Assembly: GCA_002396485.1 (NCBI GenBank)
Contig: DGXZ01000026.1
Location: forward strand, 1-9,631
From: Spartobacteria bacterium UBA5019
GTDB lineage: Bacteria > Verrucomicrobiota > Verrucomicrobiia > Chthoniobacterales > Terrimicrobiaceae
Reading direction: 5' to 3'
DNA: 9,631 bases
The notes below the pieces were generated by a model. It searched no databases. It saw only the letters and a program-made list of their open reading frames with translations, and had not been told where the DNA came from. The translations under genes were made by a program, and so were the position numbers. Below, in pieces: positions 1 to 6,417 of this stretch. The number at the start of each line of letters is the position of its first letter. Position 1 is the stretch's first letter.

Positions 1-30
1 AGGCTTTCATGTCATCTGACCCCTAAACTA

Positions 31-79
31 TGTGTAACCCATGTCCTCGGTCACTTTGTAACCGATCTCCTCGGTTCAT
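31..79. repeat. Imperfect 24-bp tandem repeat, possible IS end remnant
   Basis: Two similar units lie head to tail with a 24-bp period. Unit 1 begins TGTAACCCATGTCCTCGG at 33 and unit 2 begins TGTAACCGATCTCCTCGG at 57, so 16 of the first 18 positions match. Short TGT-starting repeats near an end are typical of transposase-binding sites in IS21- and IS481-type insertion sequences, and the TGTAACCCATGT wording resembles such ends. No transposase is encoded next to it. If this is an IS end it is a solo remnant, or the element continues outside the window. The family assignment is from memory of similar ends; the repeat itself is directly visible. The rest of 1-149 shows no supportable gene. Confidence 0.45.
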
Positions 80-149
80 ACCAAGGGGTATTCGCCGGTT
101 TGCTCGAGTCTGGAATGGGGTCGAAAAAACCCTACGTAGGAGGCGTCTT

Positions 150-1043
150 TCAAGGTTTAGCGTGTTTCCGTTGGGCGACTTGGTCGCGGAAATCTCGAGG
201 CGAGAGACCAACTGCATTTTTGAACCGGCGGGAGAAATGGAACTGGTCGCTAAAGCCCAGTTCGGCGGCGATCAGGTACATGGGCTCGTCGGTTTCGACT
301 AAGCGCTCGCAGGCTCGTCGCATGACTTCCGCCGTGCGGTATTGTCCCGGCGTCGTGCCTGTCAGTTTCAAGAACCGCTGTCGGAATAGCGTGTAGGACA
401 TGTTCATGAAGGCCGCAACTTCTTGCAGGCTGGGCGAGGTTAGGTTGCCGGCCGTCAGTTGCGCGCAGGCCTTCTTGCACCAGAGGCTGGTTCCGGAGGT
501 TTGCTTTTCAATCTCCTGCAACTGCACTGCGTCAGCCAGAAGTTGCTGCAGCCGACAGAGCCGCACCAGCGGCGTTTCAAAAGACATCGCTTCGGGTTGG
601 ACCACGGCCAGAAAACGTTCGGTCCAATAGTCGAGCGGCAGTAACTGAAACTCGCGGCTTTGCTTGCCCGGAAGACCCTCTTTCTGCCAGGCATCGAACA
701 ACGGGCCGGCAAACCACATGAACATCTCACTCCACCGGGAGCCTTGGCGTGGGCCGTAACTCTGGTTAACGCCCGGACGTGTCCACATTAGGCTACCCGT
801 GCGCAGCACGGTCTTCACTCCGGTGTCATCGACGTAGTCAGCTTCGCCCTCAATCGTGTAAACCAAAAGATAATGCGGTGTTGGACGCATGTAGTCCGGC
901 TGCGGCGCGTGTGCGTAGGTCGCACGACTGTTCCACTTGGTGCCAGCATAAATGATTTCTCCCAAAGGGCAGTTAACCGGCTGTGGCGCATTGAGCGTGA
1001 ACGGCCCCGGCGTGCTGAAATACAGGTTCGGATCTCTAGTCAT
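150..1043 (-). CDS. AraC-family transcriptional regulator
   Basis: This 297-residue DNA-binding protein probably controls the divergent sugar operon. The N-terminal part (about residues 15-115) looks like the cupin-type sensor domain of AraC/XylS regulators, with a conserved stretch HYLLVYTIEGEADY at 57-70 and a G-S-L-M-W-T-R-P turn at 83-90. The C-terminal part (about 190-290) carries the two helix-turn-helix units: the first around 206-229 (SLQEVAAFMNMSYTLFRQRF), the second around 254-286, with the family signature GFSDQFHFSRRFKNAVGLSP at 263-282. The length is normal for the family and both helix-turn-helix units are intact. The start at 1043 is chosen because it leaves a complete sensor domain; no clear Shine-Dalgarno sequence precedes it. 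The inducer is unknown but is likely a sugar or phosphorylated intermediate of the neighbouring pathway, because the genes are divergent and only 117 bp apart. The gene seems more GC-rich than the operon it faces. Confidence 0.93.
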   Translation of the reverse strand: MTRDPNLYFSTPGPFTLNAPQPVNCPLGEIIYAGTKWNSRATYAHAPQPDYMRPTPHYLLVYTIEGEADYVDDTGVKTVLRTGSLMWTRPGVNQSYGPRQGSRWSEMFMWFAGPLFDAWQKEGLPGKQSREFQLLPLDYWTERFLAVVQPEAMSFETPLVRLCRLQQLLADAVQLQEIEKQTSGTSLWCKKACAQLTAGNLTSPSLQEVAAFMNMSYTLFRQRFLKLTGTTPGQYRTAEVMRRACERLVETDEPMYLIAAELGFSDQFHFSRRFKNAVGLSPRDFRDQVAQRKHAKP

Positions 1044-1160
1044 GGCATGTCAAAATATACATAATTTGTGGCAATGCGTCCATTCCGTGTTCTCAAAAAA
1101 CAACTAAAATGATCTCTGAAATTTTACATCAAAAGTAAATTAATAATAACGAAAAAATCT
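1044..1160. promoter_or_regulatory. Divergent intergenic control region
   Basis: This 117-bp AT-rich spacer separates the start codons of the AraC-type regulator (minus strand) and the first operon gene (plus strand). It must hold both promoters and probably the regulator's binding sites. The last 40 bases before the operon start are almost entirely A and T, with TTTACA at 1123-1128 and TAATAAT at 1141-1147. These are not at standard sigma-70 spacing, so no operon promoter is assigned. No Shine-Dalgarno sequence precedes the start at 1161, only an A-rich stretch, a leader style common in Bacteroidota. GGCATG (1044-1049) and GGCAATGC (1070-1077) form a weak direct repeat that could be part of an operator, but it is too short to call. 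Confidence 0.6.
1054..1082 (-). promoter_or_regulatory. Candidate promoter of the AraC-family gene
   Basis: Read on the minus strand, TGGACG (1082-1077) matches the sigma-70 -35 consensus at 4 of 6 positions. It is followed after 17 bases by TATATT (1059-1054), which matches the -10 consensus at 5 of 6. The predicted transcript would start only a few bases from the start codon at 1043, giving a very short or near-leaderless message. That fits the absence of a Shine-Dalgarno sequence but also makes the call uncertain. Matches of this quality arise by chance in AT-rich DNA. Confidence 0.25.
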
Positions 1161-2012
1161 ATGCTGCAAGGGCACCTGTTAGGATTATACGAAAAGGCGC
1201 TTCCCTCTGACTGGGGCTGGGAGCAGCGCCTTAAAACGGCTAAGGAGCTGGGGTTCGATTATGTCGAAATATCCATTGATGAAACCGATGACCGGATAGG
1301 CCGGTTGTATTGGGACAAGCTGCAGCGCCTGGATTTGCTGAATACCTGCAGGGAAGTTGAAATCCCGCTCCGCTCGATGTGCCTGAGCGCCCACCGGCGT
1401 TTCCCTTTCGGGAGTGCCGACCCGACCCTGAAAGCAAAAGCCTACGAGTTCATGGAGCGTGCAGTGGAATTTGCTGAAGATTTGGGAATTCATGTCATCC
1501 AACTTGCCGGGTACGATGTCTATTATGAGCCTTCGAGCAACCAAAGCGTTCATTCATTTTTGGAAGGGATGCGATGGACAGCCAAGCTGGCAGAAAAGCA
1601 TCAGGTGATGCTGGCAATGGAGATCATGGATACTCCATTTATGAATTCGATCACCAAGCACTTATGGTACGAGGAAATGATCAATTCCCCATGGTATAAA
1701 TTATACCCCGATTTAGGGAACCTGTCGGCCTGGGGAAATAATGTGGAAAAAGAATTGGAGAAAGGAATCGCCAGTACGGTTGCAGTCCATGTCAAGGAGA
1801 CGAAAGCAGTGACTTCCGATTATCCCGGCCAGTTCAAGGGGGTCCCCTTTGGCACAGGGTGTGTGGATTTTGTAAAGTGCTTCAGGAAGCTGGAGCAACT
1901 GAACTACAAAGGACCCTACACCATTGAGATGTGGAATAATCCACAGATAGATAATATACAAGCGATTAAGGACGCATTGTTATTCATTCAAAAACAATTT
2001 GGAGAGTTATGA
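1161..2012 (+). CDS. ulaE: L-ribulose-5-phosphate / L-xylulose-5-phosphate 3-epimerase (UlaE/SgaU type)
   Basis: This cytoplasmic 283-residue TIM-barrel enzyme interconverts L-xylulose 5-phosphate and L-ribulose 5-phosphate, the middle step of this pathway. It aligns by eye along its whole length with E. coli UlaE, including LGLYEKALP (7-15), the stretch MCLSAHRRFPFGS (73-85), VIQLAGYDVYY (112-122), LAMEIMD (151-157), LYPDLGNLSAW (181-191), VAVHVKET (207-214) and YTIEMW (253-258). The expected metal ligands are present: Glu154, Asp184, His210 and Glu256. Compared with the E. coli protein there is a short insertion after the VKET motif (about 215-224), outside the ligands. It is the first gene of the operon, and its stop overlaps the next start by four bases (ATGA), which indicates translational coupling to the kinase. 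Confidence 0.95.
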   Translation: MLQGHLLGLYEKALPSDWGWEQRLKTAKELGFDYVEISIDETDDRIGRLYWDKLQRLDLLNTCREVEIPLRSMCLSAHRRFPFGSADPTLKAKAYEFMERAVEFAEDLGIHVIQLAGYDVYYEPSSNQSVHSFLEGMRWTAKLAEKHQVMLAMEIMDTPFMNSITKHLWYEEMINSPWYKLYPDLGNLSAWGNNVEKELEKGIASTVAVHVKETKAVTSDYPGQFKGVPFGTGCVDFVKCFRKLEQLNYKGPYTIEMWNNPQIDNIQAIKDALLFIQKQFGEL

Positions 2013-3535
2013 GATATTTTATCGGACTGGATAATGGCGGCACCCTGACCAAGGCTGCCCTTTATGACGCAAAAGGGCATGAAATAGGCGTTTGTTCCGC
2101 TGAAACCCGGATGATTGCCCTTAAACCGGGCTATACGGAGCGGGACATGGAAGAGATGTGGCAGGCAAACTGTAAAGTACTGAGGGGACTGATAGAAAAG
2201 ACCCAGATCAATCCTTCAGATATTGCGGGCATCGCCTGCTGCGGTCATGGAAAAGGGTTATACCTGTGGGGCAAAGAGAATAAACCGGTACGCAACGGAA
2301 TCATATCTACGGACAACAGGGCCTATGCTTACCCTGAGAAATGGAAGAATGATGGCACGGCTGAGAAGGTATTCAGCCTATCCTATCAAAGTATCTTGGC
2401 CTGCCAGCCGGTATCGCTCCTGGCATGGTTGCGCGATAATGAGCCCGAAAGCATCAACCAGATTAAGTATATTTTCGAATGCAAGGACTATGTCCGGTTC
2501 AGGCTTACAGGCCAAGCCTATGCCGAGATCACCGACTACTCGGGGGCCAATTTTGTTAACCTGAAAACCCGGCAATACGATGATGAATTACTTCGTTTGT
2601 TTGGCATCGAGTTTGCCAAAGGCATGCTACCTCCTCTTAGGAATTCAGCGGAAATCTGCGGCACTATCACAGAGGAAACGGCAAAGCTGACCGGGCTCAA
2701 GATGGGAACACCGGTCGCCGGCGGGATGTTTGACATCGATGCCTGCGCGCTTGCCGTAGGCGCAGCCCATGAAGAGAGAGTATGTATGATTGCCGGCACA
2801 TGGAGCATCAACGAATATATACGCAAAGAAGCGGTGACCGATGGCAAGGTGATGATGAACTCCCTCTTTTGCCAGCCTGAATACTACCTGATTGAAGAGT
2901 GCAGTCCCACCTCGGCGGGCAACAACGAGTGGTTTATCAACACCCTGCTTCCGGAATTAAAGGCGAATGACACACTGGCAGGCAAATCGGTTTATGAAAC
3001 CATCAATGAAATGGTGGAATCAATCCCTGCCACTGAATTTTGCCCAGTATTCCTTCCCTTTTTAATGGCGACCAATGTGCATCCCCATGCCAAGGGTAGT
3101 TTCGTTGGATTAAGCAATTACCACACAAGGCCACATATCATGCGTAGCGTGTATGAAGGAATTGCGTTTTCGCACAAATATCATTTTGACCGTCTGCTGG
3201 CTACAAGGGATCAGCCGGTGAGCGAGATCCGGCTGGCCGGAGGAGTGGCAAATTCGAAAGTATGGACCCAGATTTTTGCCGATGTGATGCAGCATCCCAT
3301 TGAAAAAATCGATGTTAATGAAACAGGCGCCTTGGGCTGCGCCATGGCGGCAGCTGTTGCCACGGGAGAATACCGTGATTTTGCGGAAGCTGAAAAGAAC
3401 ATGGTCAAAGTCAGGGGAAGGACAGAACCAGATCCCGGGAACAAGTTGATTTACGAAAAAAAGTATGAGCTGTACTTGCAGGTCATAGCCTCGCTGGATG
3501 GCGTTTGGGATAAGATGCAAAAACTAATCTGCTAA
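2009..3535 (+). CDS. lyxK: FGGY-family L-xylulose kinase (LyxK type)
   Basis: This 508-residue cytoplasmic sugar kinase is expected to phosphorylate L-xylulose to L-xylulose 5-phosphate with ATP. Both FGGY lobes are complete. The N-terminal phosphate loop is GLDNGGTLTKAALYD at 6-20; GYTERDMEEMW (41-51) and CGHGKGLYLW (78-87) follow. The presumed catalytic aspartate is Asp242 in GGMFDIDACALA (238-249). The C-terminal adenosine-binding signature is LAGGVANSKVWTQIFADVM at 409-427. LyxK-like features, by memory of the E. coli protein, are the E-x-SPTSxGNxEWF segment (297-309) and HTRPHIMRSVYEGIAFSH (372-389). The FGGY family includes kinases for many sugars. L-xylulose is preferred here because of the LyxK-like segments and the two L-pentulose-phosphate epimerases on either side; L-ribulose or L-fuculose are less likely. 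Four bases separate it from the next gene. Confidence 0.9.
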   Translation: MRYFIGLDNGGTLTKAALYDAKGHEIGVCSAETRMIALKPGYTERDMEEMWQANCKVLRGLIEKTQINPSDIAGIACCGHGKGLYLWGKENKPVRNGIISTDNRAYAYPEKWKNDGTAEKVFSLSYQSILACQPVSLLAWLRDNEPESINQIKYIFECKDYVRFRLTGQAYAEITDYSGANFVNLKTRQYDDELLRLFGIEFAKGMLPPLRNSAEICGTITEETAKLTGLKMGTPVAGGMFDIDACALAVGAAHEERVCMIAGTWSINEYIRKEAVTDGKVMMNSLFCQPEYYLIEECSPTSAGNNEWFINTLLPELKANDTLAGKSVYETINEMVESIPATEFCPVFLPFLMATNVHPHAKGSFVGLSNYHTRPHIMRSVYEGIAFSHKYHFDRLLATRDQPVSEIRLAGGVANSKVWTQIFADVMQHPIEKIDVNETGALGCAMAAAVATGEYRDFAEAEKNMVKVRGRTEPDPGNKLIYEKKYELYLQVIASLDGVWDKMQKLIC

Positions 3536-3539
3536 GAAT

Positions 3540-4229
3540 ATGCTCGAAAATTTAAAAAAAGAGGTTTATGAAGCCAATGTGCTTTTGCCTGCCCAAGGGT
3601 TGGTGAACTTCACCTGGGGGAATGTTTCAGCCATAGACAGGGAAACCGGGTTGGTCATTATCAAGCCATCGGGAGTTTCATACGAAAAAATGAAGCCTTC
3701 TGATATGGTTGTAGTAAATCTGGAAGGGACAATTATCGAGGGGGTTTTAAAACCCTCTTCTGATACAGATACCCACCTGGAACTATACCGGAATTTTTTA
3801 AATATCGGTGGGATAGTGCATACGCATTCCCGCTGGGCCACGGTATTTGCGCAGGCCGGCTGTGCCATCCCGGCATTGGGGACCACTCATGCGGATTATT
3901 TCGATGGAGAAGTGCCTGTAACACGTCCCATGACCAAGGCTGAGATCGAGGGGGATTATGAACTCCAGACAGGGAAGGTCATCGTCGAACGATTCAAAAA
4001 GCTGAACGAAGGGTTTTTACCAGGTGTACTGGTTCACTCGCACGGGCCTTTTACTTGGGGAAAAGATGCCCGTGAAGCGGTGTATCATGCGGCTGTACTT
4101 GAACTGGTTGCTGAAATGGCCTTCAATACCGGAATGCTTTTAAGACGAGATCCCGCACCGATACAACAGGAGTTGTTGCAAAAACATTTTTACCGCAAGC
4201 ACGGCGAAAATTCCTATTATGGTCAATAG
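3540..4229 (+). CDS. araD: L-ribulose-5-phosphate 4-epimerase (AraD/UlaF type)
   Basis: This 229-residue class II aldolase-fold enzyme converts L-ribulose 5-phosphate to D-xylulose 5-phosphate, feeding the pentose phosphate pathway. It is close in length and sequence to E. coli AraD (231 residues) from the first residues on. Conserved blocks are TWGNVSA (25-31), IKPSGVSYEKM (41-51), KPSSDTDTHLELY (71-83), GGIVHTHSRWATVFAQAG (90-107), GTTHADYF (114-121) and VLVHSHGPFTWG (163-174). The zinc ligands His94, His96 and His168 are present, as are the catalytic Asp119 and the C-terminal Tyr227, which matches the AraD active-site tyrosine. The tail HGENSYYGQ is also typical. AraD, UlaF and SgbE catalyse the same reaction and cannot be told apart by sequence here; the epimerase and kinase neighbours favour an L-xylulose or ascorbate-type rather than an arabinose route. 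No strong ribosome binding site lies in the 4-bp gap, so translational coupling is likely. Confidence 0.95.
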   Translation: MLENLKKEVYEANVLLPAQGLVNFTWGNVSAIDRETGLVIIKPSGVSYEKMKPSDMVVVNLEGTIIEGVLKPSSDTDTHLELYRNFLNIGGIVHTHSRWATVFAQAGCAIPALGTTHADYFDGEVPVTRPMTKAEIEGDYELQTGKVIVERFKKLNEGFLPGVLVHSHGPFTWGKDAREAVYHAAVLELVAEMAFNTGMLLRRDPAPIQQELLQKHFYRKHGENSYYGQ

Positions 4230-4247
4230 AATTCAGAGGACAAAAAA

Positions 4248-5282
4248 ATGAAAGATACAAACTGGAAAAATAAGATTTCGAATTCCCATCAGCTCGGGGG
4301 GATAGAACTTTCGGTGCTGGATGACGGCACAGCCCGTGGCAGTCGCATTGCCTGGTTCAACACCGGTAGTGGACTGCGGTTTAAAGTAGTCGTCGACCGT
4401 GCGATGGATATAGCCGATGCCTTTTACAACCAGCACAGCCTGGCATGGATTAGCCATCTGGGAGTTACTGCTCCCAATCCATGTACCACATCTGGTTTGG
4501 GTTGGCTGAACAGTTTTGGGGGCGGGCTGCTGACGACCTGTGGCCTGACACATATCGGCGGTCCTGAAGAGGATGCGTCTGGAGCACGCGGGCTGCATGA
4601 CAGGATCGGGAACATCCCAGCAGCAATTGAATCCATTATCCAGCCAGACTTAACGGATGATAATCCTCAGATGAGCATTACAGGCCGCGTGCTACAGTCA
4701 TCTGCGGTCACAGGCCCACACCTCGAATTAAAGAGGACTATTTCTGCCAGGTTGGGTTCTCCAAAAATTACCATCAGCGATACGGTAACCAATCGGGGGA
4801 ATATTCCGGCCCCGCACATGCTCCTGTACCATTTCAACTTCGGTTATCCGCTGGTGGACGAAGGCACGGATATCCTCTGGGAGGGTTCATGGCAATCGCG
4901 GGGCGGTGCGGGCAATGATTTTATATTTAACGAACAAAATTATCCCAATCTTAAAAAATGCCTTCCACCTATTAAAGAACATCTGGGCTCCGGAGAATCC
5001 GTGGGATATATCGACATTGAAGCGGACCCGTCAGGGATTTGCGAAGCAGGACTGCTTAACGGGAAGTTAGGTTTGGAGGCCAAACTGCGGTTTTCAAAGG
5101 AACAGATGCCATGGCTCGTCAACTGGCAGCATTTTGGCAAAAATGAATATGTGGTTGGGATAGAACCGAGCACACATATTTTGACGGGCAGGAGCGCAGC
5201 GCAAAAAAACGGAACAATCATCATCTTGCAGCCCGAAGAGAAGAAAATGTATAATTTGGAATTCGAAGTTATTGCGAAGTGA
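4248..5282 (+). CDS. DUF4432 aldose-1-epimerase-like protein
   Basis: This 344-residue cytoplasmic protein has the beta-sandwich fold expected of galactose-mutarotase relatives and matches the DUF4432 type. Visible family features are VVVDRAMDIADA (47-58), the glycine-rich GWLNSFGGGLLTTCGLTHIG (85-104), GLHDRIGNIPA (115-125), HMLLYHFNFGYPLVDEG (190-206) and VVGIEPSTH (302-310). By analogy with mutarotases, His195 and Glu306 are candidate catalytic residues; this is inference. The usual role of such proteins in sugar operons is to speed anomer interconversion of the imported sugar, possibly of a ketose or of a sugar phosphate, but no substrate can be read from the sequence. A good Shine-Dalgarno sequence (AGAGGA at 4235-4240, seven bases before the start) supports the start, the clearest ribosome binding site in the operon. 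There is no signal peptide. Confidence 0.85.
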   Translation: MKDTNWKNKISNSHQLGGIELSVLDDGTARGSRIAWFNTGSGLRFKVVVDRAMDIADAFYNQHSLAWISHLGVTAPNPCTTSGLGWLNSFGGGLLTTCGLTHIGGPEEDASGARGLHDRIGNIPAAIESIIQPDLTDDNPQMSITGRVLQSSAVTGPHLELKRTISARLGSPKITISDTVTNRGNIPAPHMLLYHFNFGYPLVDEGTDILWEGSWQSRGGAGNDFIFNEQNYPNLKKCLPPIKEHLGSGESVGYIDIEADPSGICEAGLLNGKLGLEAKLRFSKEQMPWLVNWQHFGKNEYVVGIEPSTHILTGRSAAQKNGTIIILQPEEKKMYNLEFEVIAK

Positions 5283-5309
5283 TTTAACAACAAATTAAAA
5301 AATAAAAAT

Positions 5310-6311
5310 ATGTTTATCGTAACTAATTATCCGCTGGCAGTTTTTTTCTGCTTCATCACGATGCTATGCTGGGGCTCTTGGAGCAATACCCAGAAATTGA
5401 CTTCCAATACATGGAGGCAAGAGTTGTACTACTGGGATTATGTCGTGGGCATTTTGCTGATATCCATCTTCCTTGGCTTCACCTTGGGCAGTTTCGGAGA
5501 GGGCGGTCGCAGTTTTGTGGATGACCTTCAACAGGTGAGTTTAAAGAATTACCTGAATGCCTTTACCGGCGGTGTTTTAATGAATGCGGCCAACTTACTG
5601 CTGTCAGTAGCAATTGGCATTGTTGGTATTTCTGTGGCATTTCCGTTGGGGGTGGGGATCGGACTGGTTCTGGGGGTTATCATTAACTATATTGAACAGC
5701 CCAAAGGGGATCCATATCTTTTGTTCCTCGGCGTAGCCATGGTCGTGGCGGCTGTCATACTTGATGGTGTTGCCGCAGATAAAATGGCGAAACAGAAAGA
5801 GCAGAAAAGCCGCAAAGGCATTATCCTCTGCATCATTGCCGGAATCATCATGTCGTTTTTTTACCGCTTTGTGGCAGCTTCAATGGACCTGCAGAATTTT
5901 GAGTCGCCAACACCCGGAATGGCCACTCCTTATGCAGCATTTTTCATTTTTGCCATAGGCATGTTTCTCAGCAATATCGTGTTTGACACCTGGTTGATGA
6001 GGAACCCGTTGGTTGGGGAGCCAGTAAGTTACAAGGTTTACTTTGCAGGTTCTTTTAAAGTCCATTTCTGGGGTATTCTGGGTGGAATGATTTGGGGTTT
6101 GGGCACGGCTTTCGCCTACATCGCCGCAGGCAAGGCTGGAGCGGCTATTTCCTATGCGTTGGGTCAGGGGGCAACCATGGTTGCCGCATTGTGGGGCTTG
6201 CTGATCTGGAAAGAATTCAAAGGAGCAACAAGGTCTGTGAATCTGATGCTCGCATTGATGATCATTCTTTTTATTGCAGGAATAGCCTCTATTATTCTTG
6301 CCGGGAAATGA
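5310..6311 (+). CDS. DMT-superfamily sugar permease (GRP/RhaT-like)
   Basis: This 333-residue integral membrane protein has about ten hydrophobic segments (roughly 7-23, 43-62, 83-102, 105-128, 135-153, 169-190, 206-228, 252-272, 277-300 and 309-330), the standard layout of the drug/metabolite transporter superfamily. The segments MLCWGSWSNTQKL (18-30), FPLGVGIGLVLGVIINYIEQ (111-130) and YALGQGATMVAALWGLLIWK (282-301) resemble the glucose/ribose-porter type permeases found in Bacteroidota sugar operons. A basic loop at 157-169 (DKMAKQKEQKSRK) marks the middle of the protein and is probably cytoplasmic. As last gene of the operon it probably imports the sugar that the upstream enzymes use; RhaT of the same superfamily carries L-rhamnose and L-lyxose. 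The gene is preceded by a 27-bp AT-only style leader without a Shine-Dalgarno sequence. Its stop codon (6309-6311) lies inside the first copy of the leader/signal-peptide cassette, so its last codons may have been reshaped by that element. Confidence 0.88.
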   Translation: MFIVTNYPLAVFFCFITMLCWGSWSNTQKLTSNTWRQELYYWDYVVGILLISIFLGFTLGSFGEGGRSFVDDLQQVSLKNYLNAFTGGVLMNAANLLLSVAIGIVGISVAFPLGVGIGLVLGVIINYIEQPKGDPYLLFLGVAMVVAAVILDGVAADKMAKQKEQKSRKGIILCIIAGIIMSFFYRFVAASMDLQNFESPTPGMATPYAAFFIFAIGMFLSNIVFDTWLMRNPLVGEPVSYKVYFAGSFKVHFWGILGGMIWGLGTAFAYIAAGKAGAAISYALGQGATMVAALWGLLIWKEFKGATRSVNLMLALMIILFIAGIASIILAGK

Positions 6312-6417
6312 ACCATGCAGAACATAAATAAATAACAACCAGGAAAATAAAATGAATACACATACCCTCAGACTCCTCACCTCCCTGCTGCTCATGCCGC
6401 TGGCTGCACTACATGCG
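6303..6417 (+). repeat. Leader/signal-peptide cassette, copy 1
   Basis: This segment matches 8630-8744 at a constant offset of 2327 bp without gaps. Three zones are visible. 6303-6325 is a left flank with 17 of 23 positions identical. 6326-6389 is a core with 63 of 64 identical, the only difference being C6339 against T8666. 6390-6417 is the rest of the signal-peptide coding region, with 10 differences of which 8 are silent. The core includes an AT-rich leader, a Shine-Dalgarno sequence (AGGA at 6341-6344, seven bases before the start codon) and codons 1-12. The left zone contains an orphan reading-frame tail related to the end of the GH32-like protein. Confidence 0.95.
6308..6331 (+). pseudogene. 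Orphan C-terminal tail (M-N-H-A-E-H-K-stop) inside cassette copy 1
   Basis: These bases read ATG AAC CAT GCA GAA CAT AAA TAA. They align base for base with the last eight codons of the GH32-like gene (8635-8658), which read M-N-R-A-E-P-K-stop. Here the frame is not that of the permease, which ends with TGA at 6309-6311, one base out of step. The simplest reading is that the cassette carries the last codons of whichever gene once preceded it, left here as a fossil when the cassette arrived beside the permease. It is unlikely to be a translated gene of its own. Confidence 0.6.

Noticed and set aside
121..149. Possible intrinsic terminator after the AraC-family gene (CCTACGTAGG followed by six T on the minus strand)
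   Set aside because: The palindrome has almost no loop and can form only about a 4-bp stem, too weak to call a terminator even with the T run.
30..302. Small plus-strand frame over the repeat and the 3' end of the AraC-family gene
   Set aside because: It overlaps the antisense regulator for half its length, has no ribosome binding site and no recognisable protein features.
1061..1068. Bacteroidota-type -7 promoter box (TAnnTTTG) in the intergenic region
   Set aside because: ATAATTTG is one base off the required spacing and no matching TTTG -33 box lies at the right distance.
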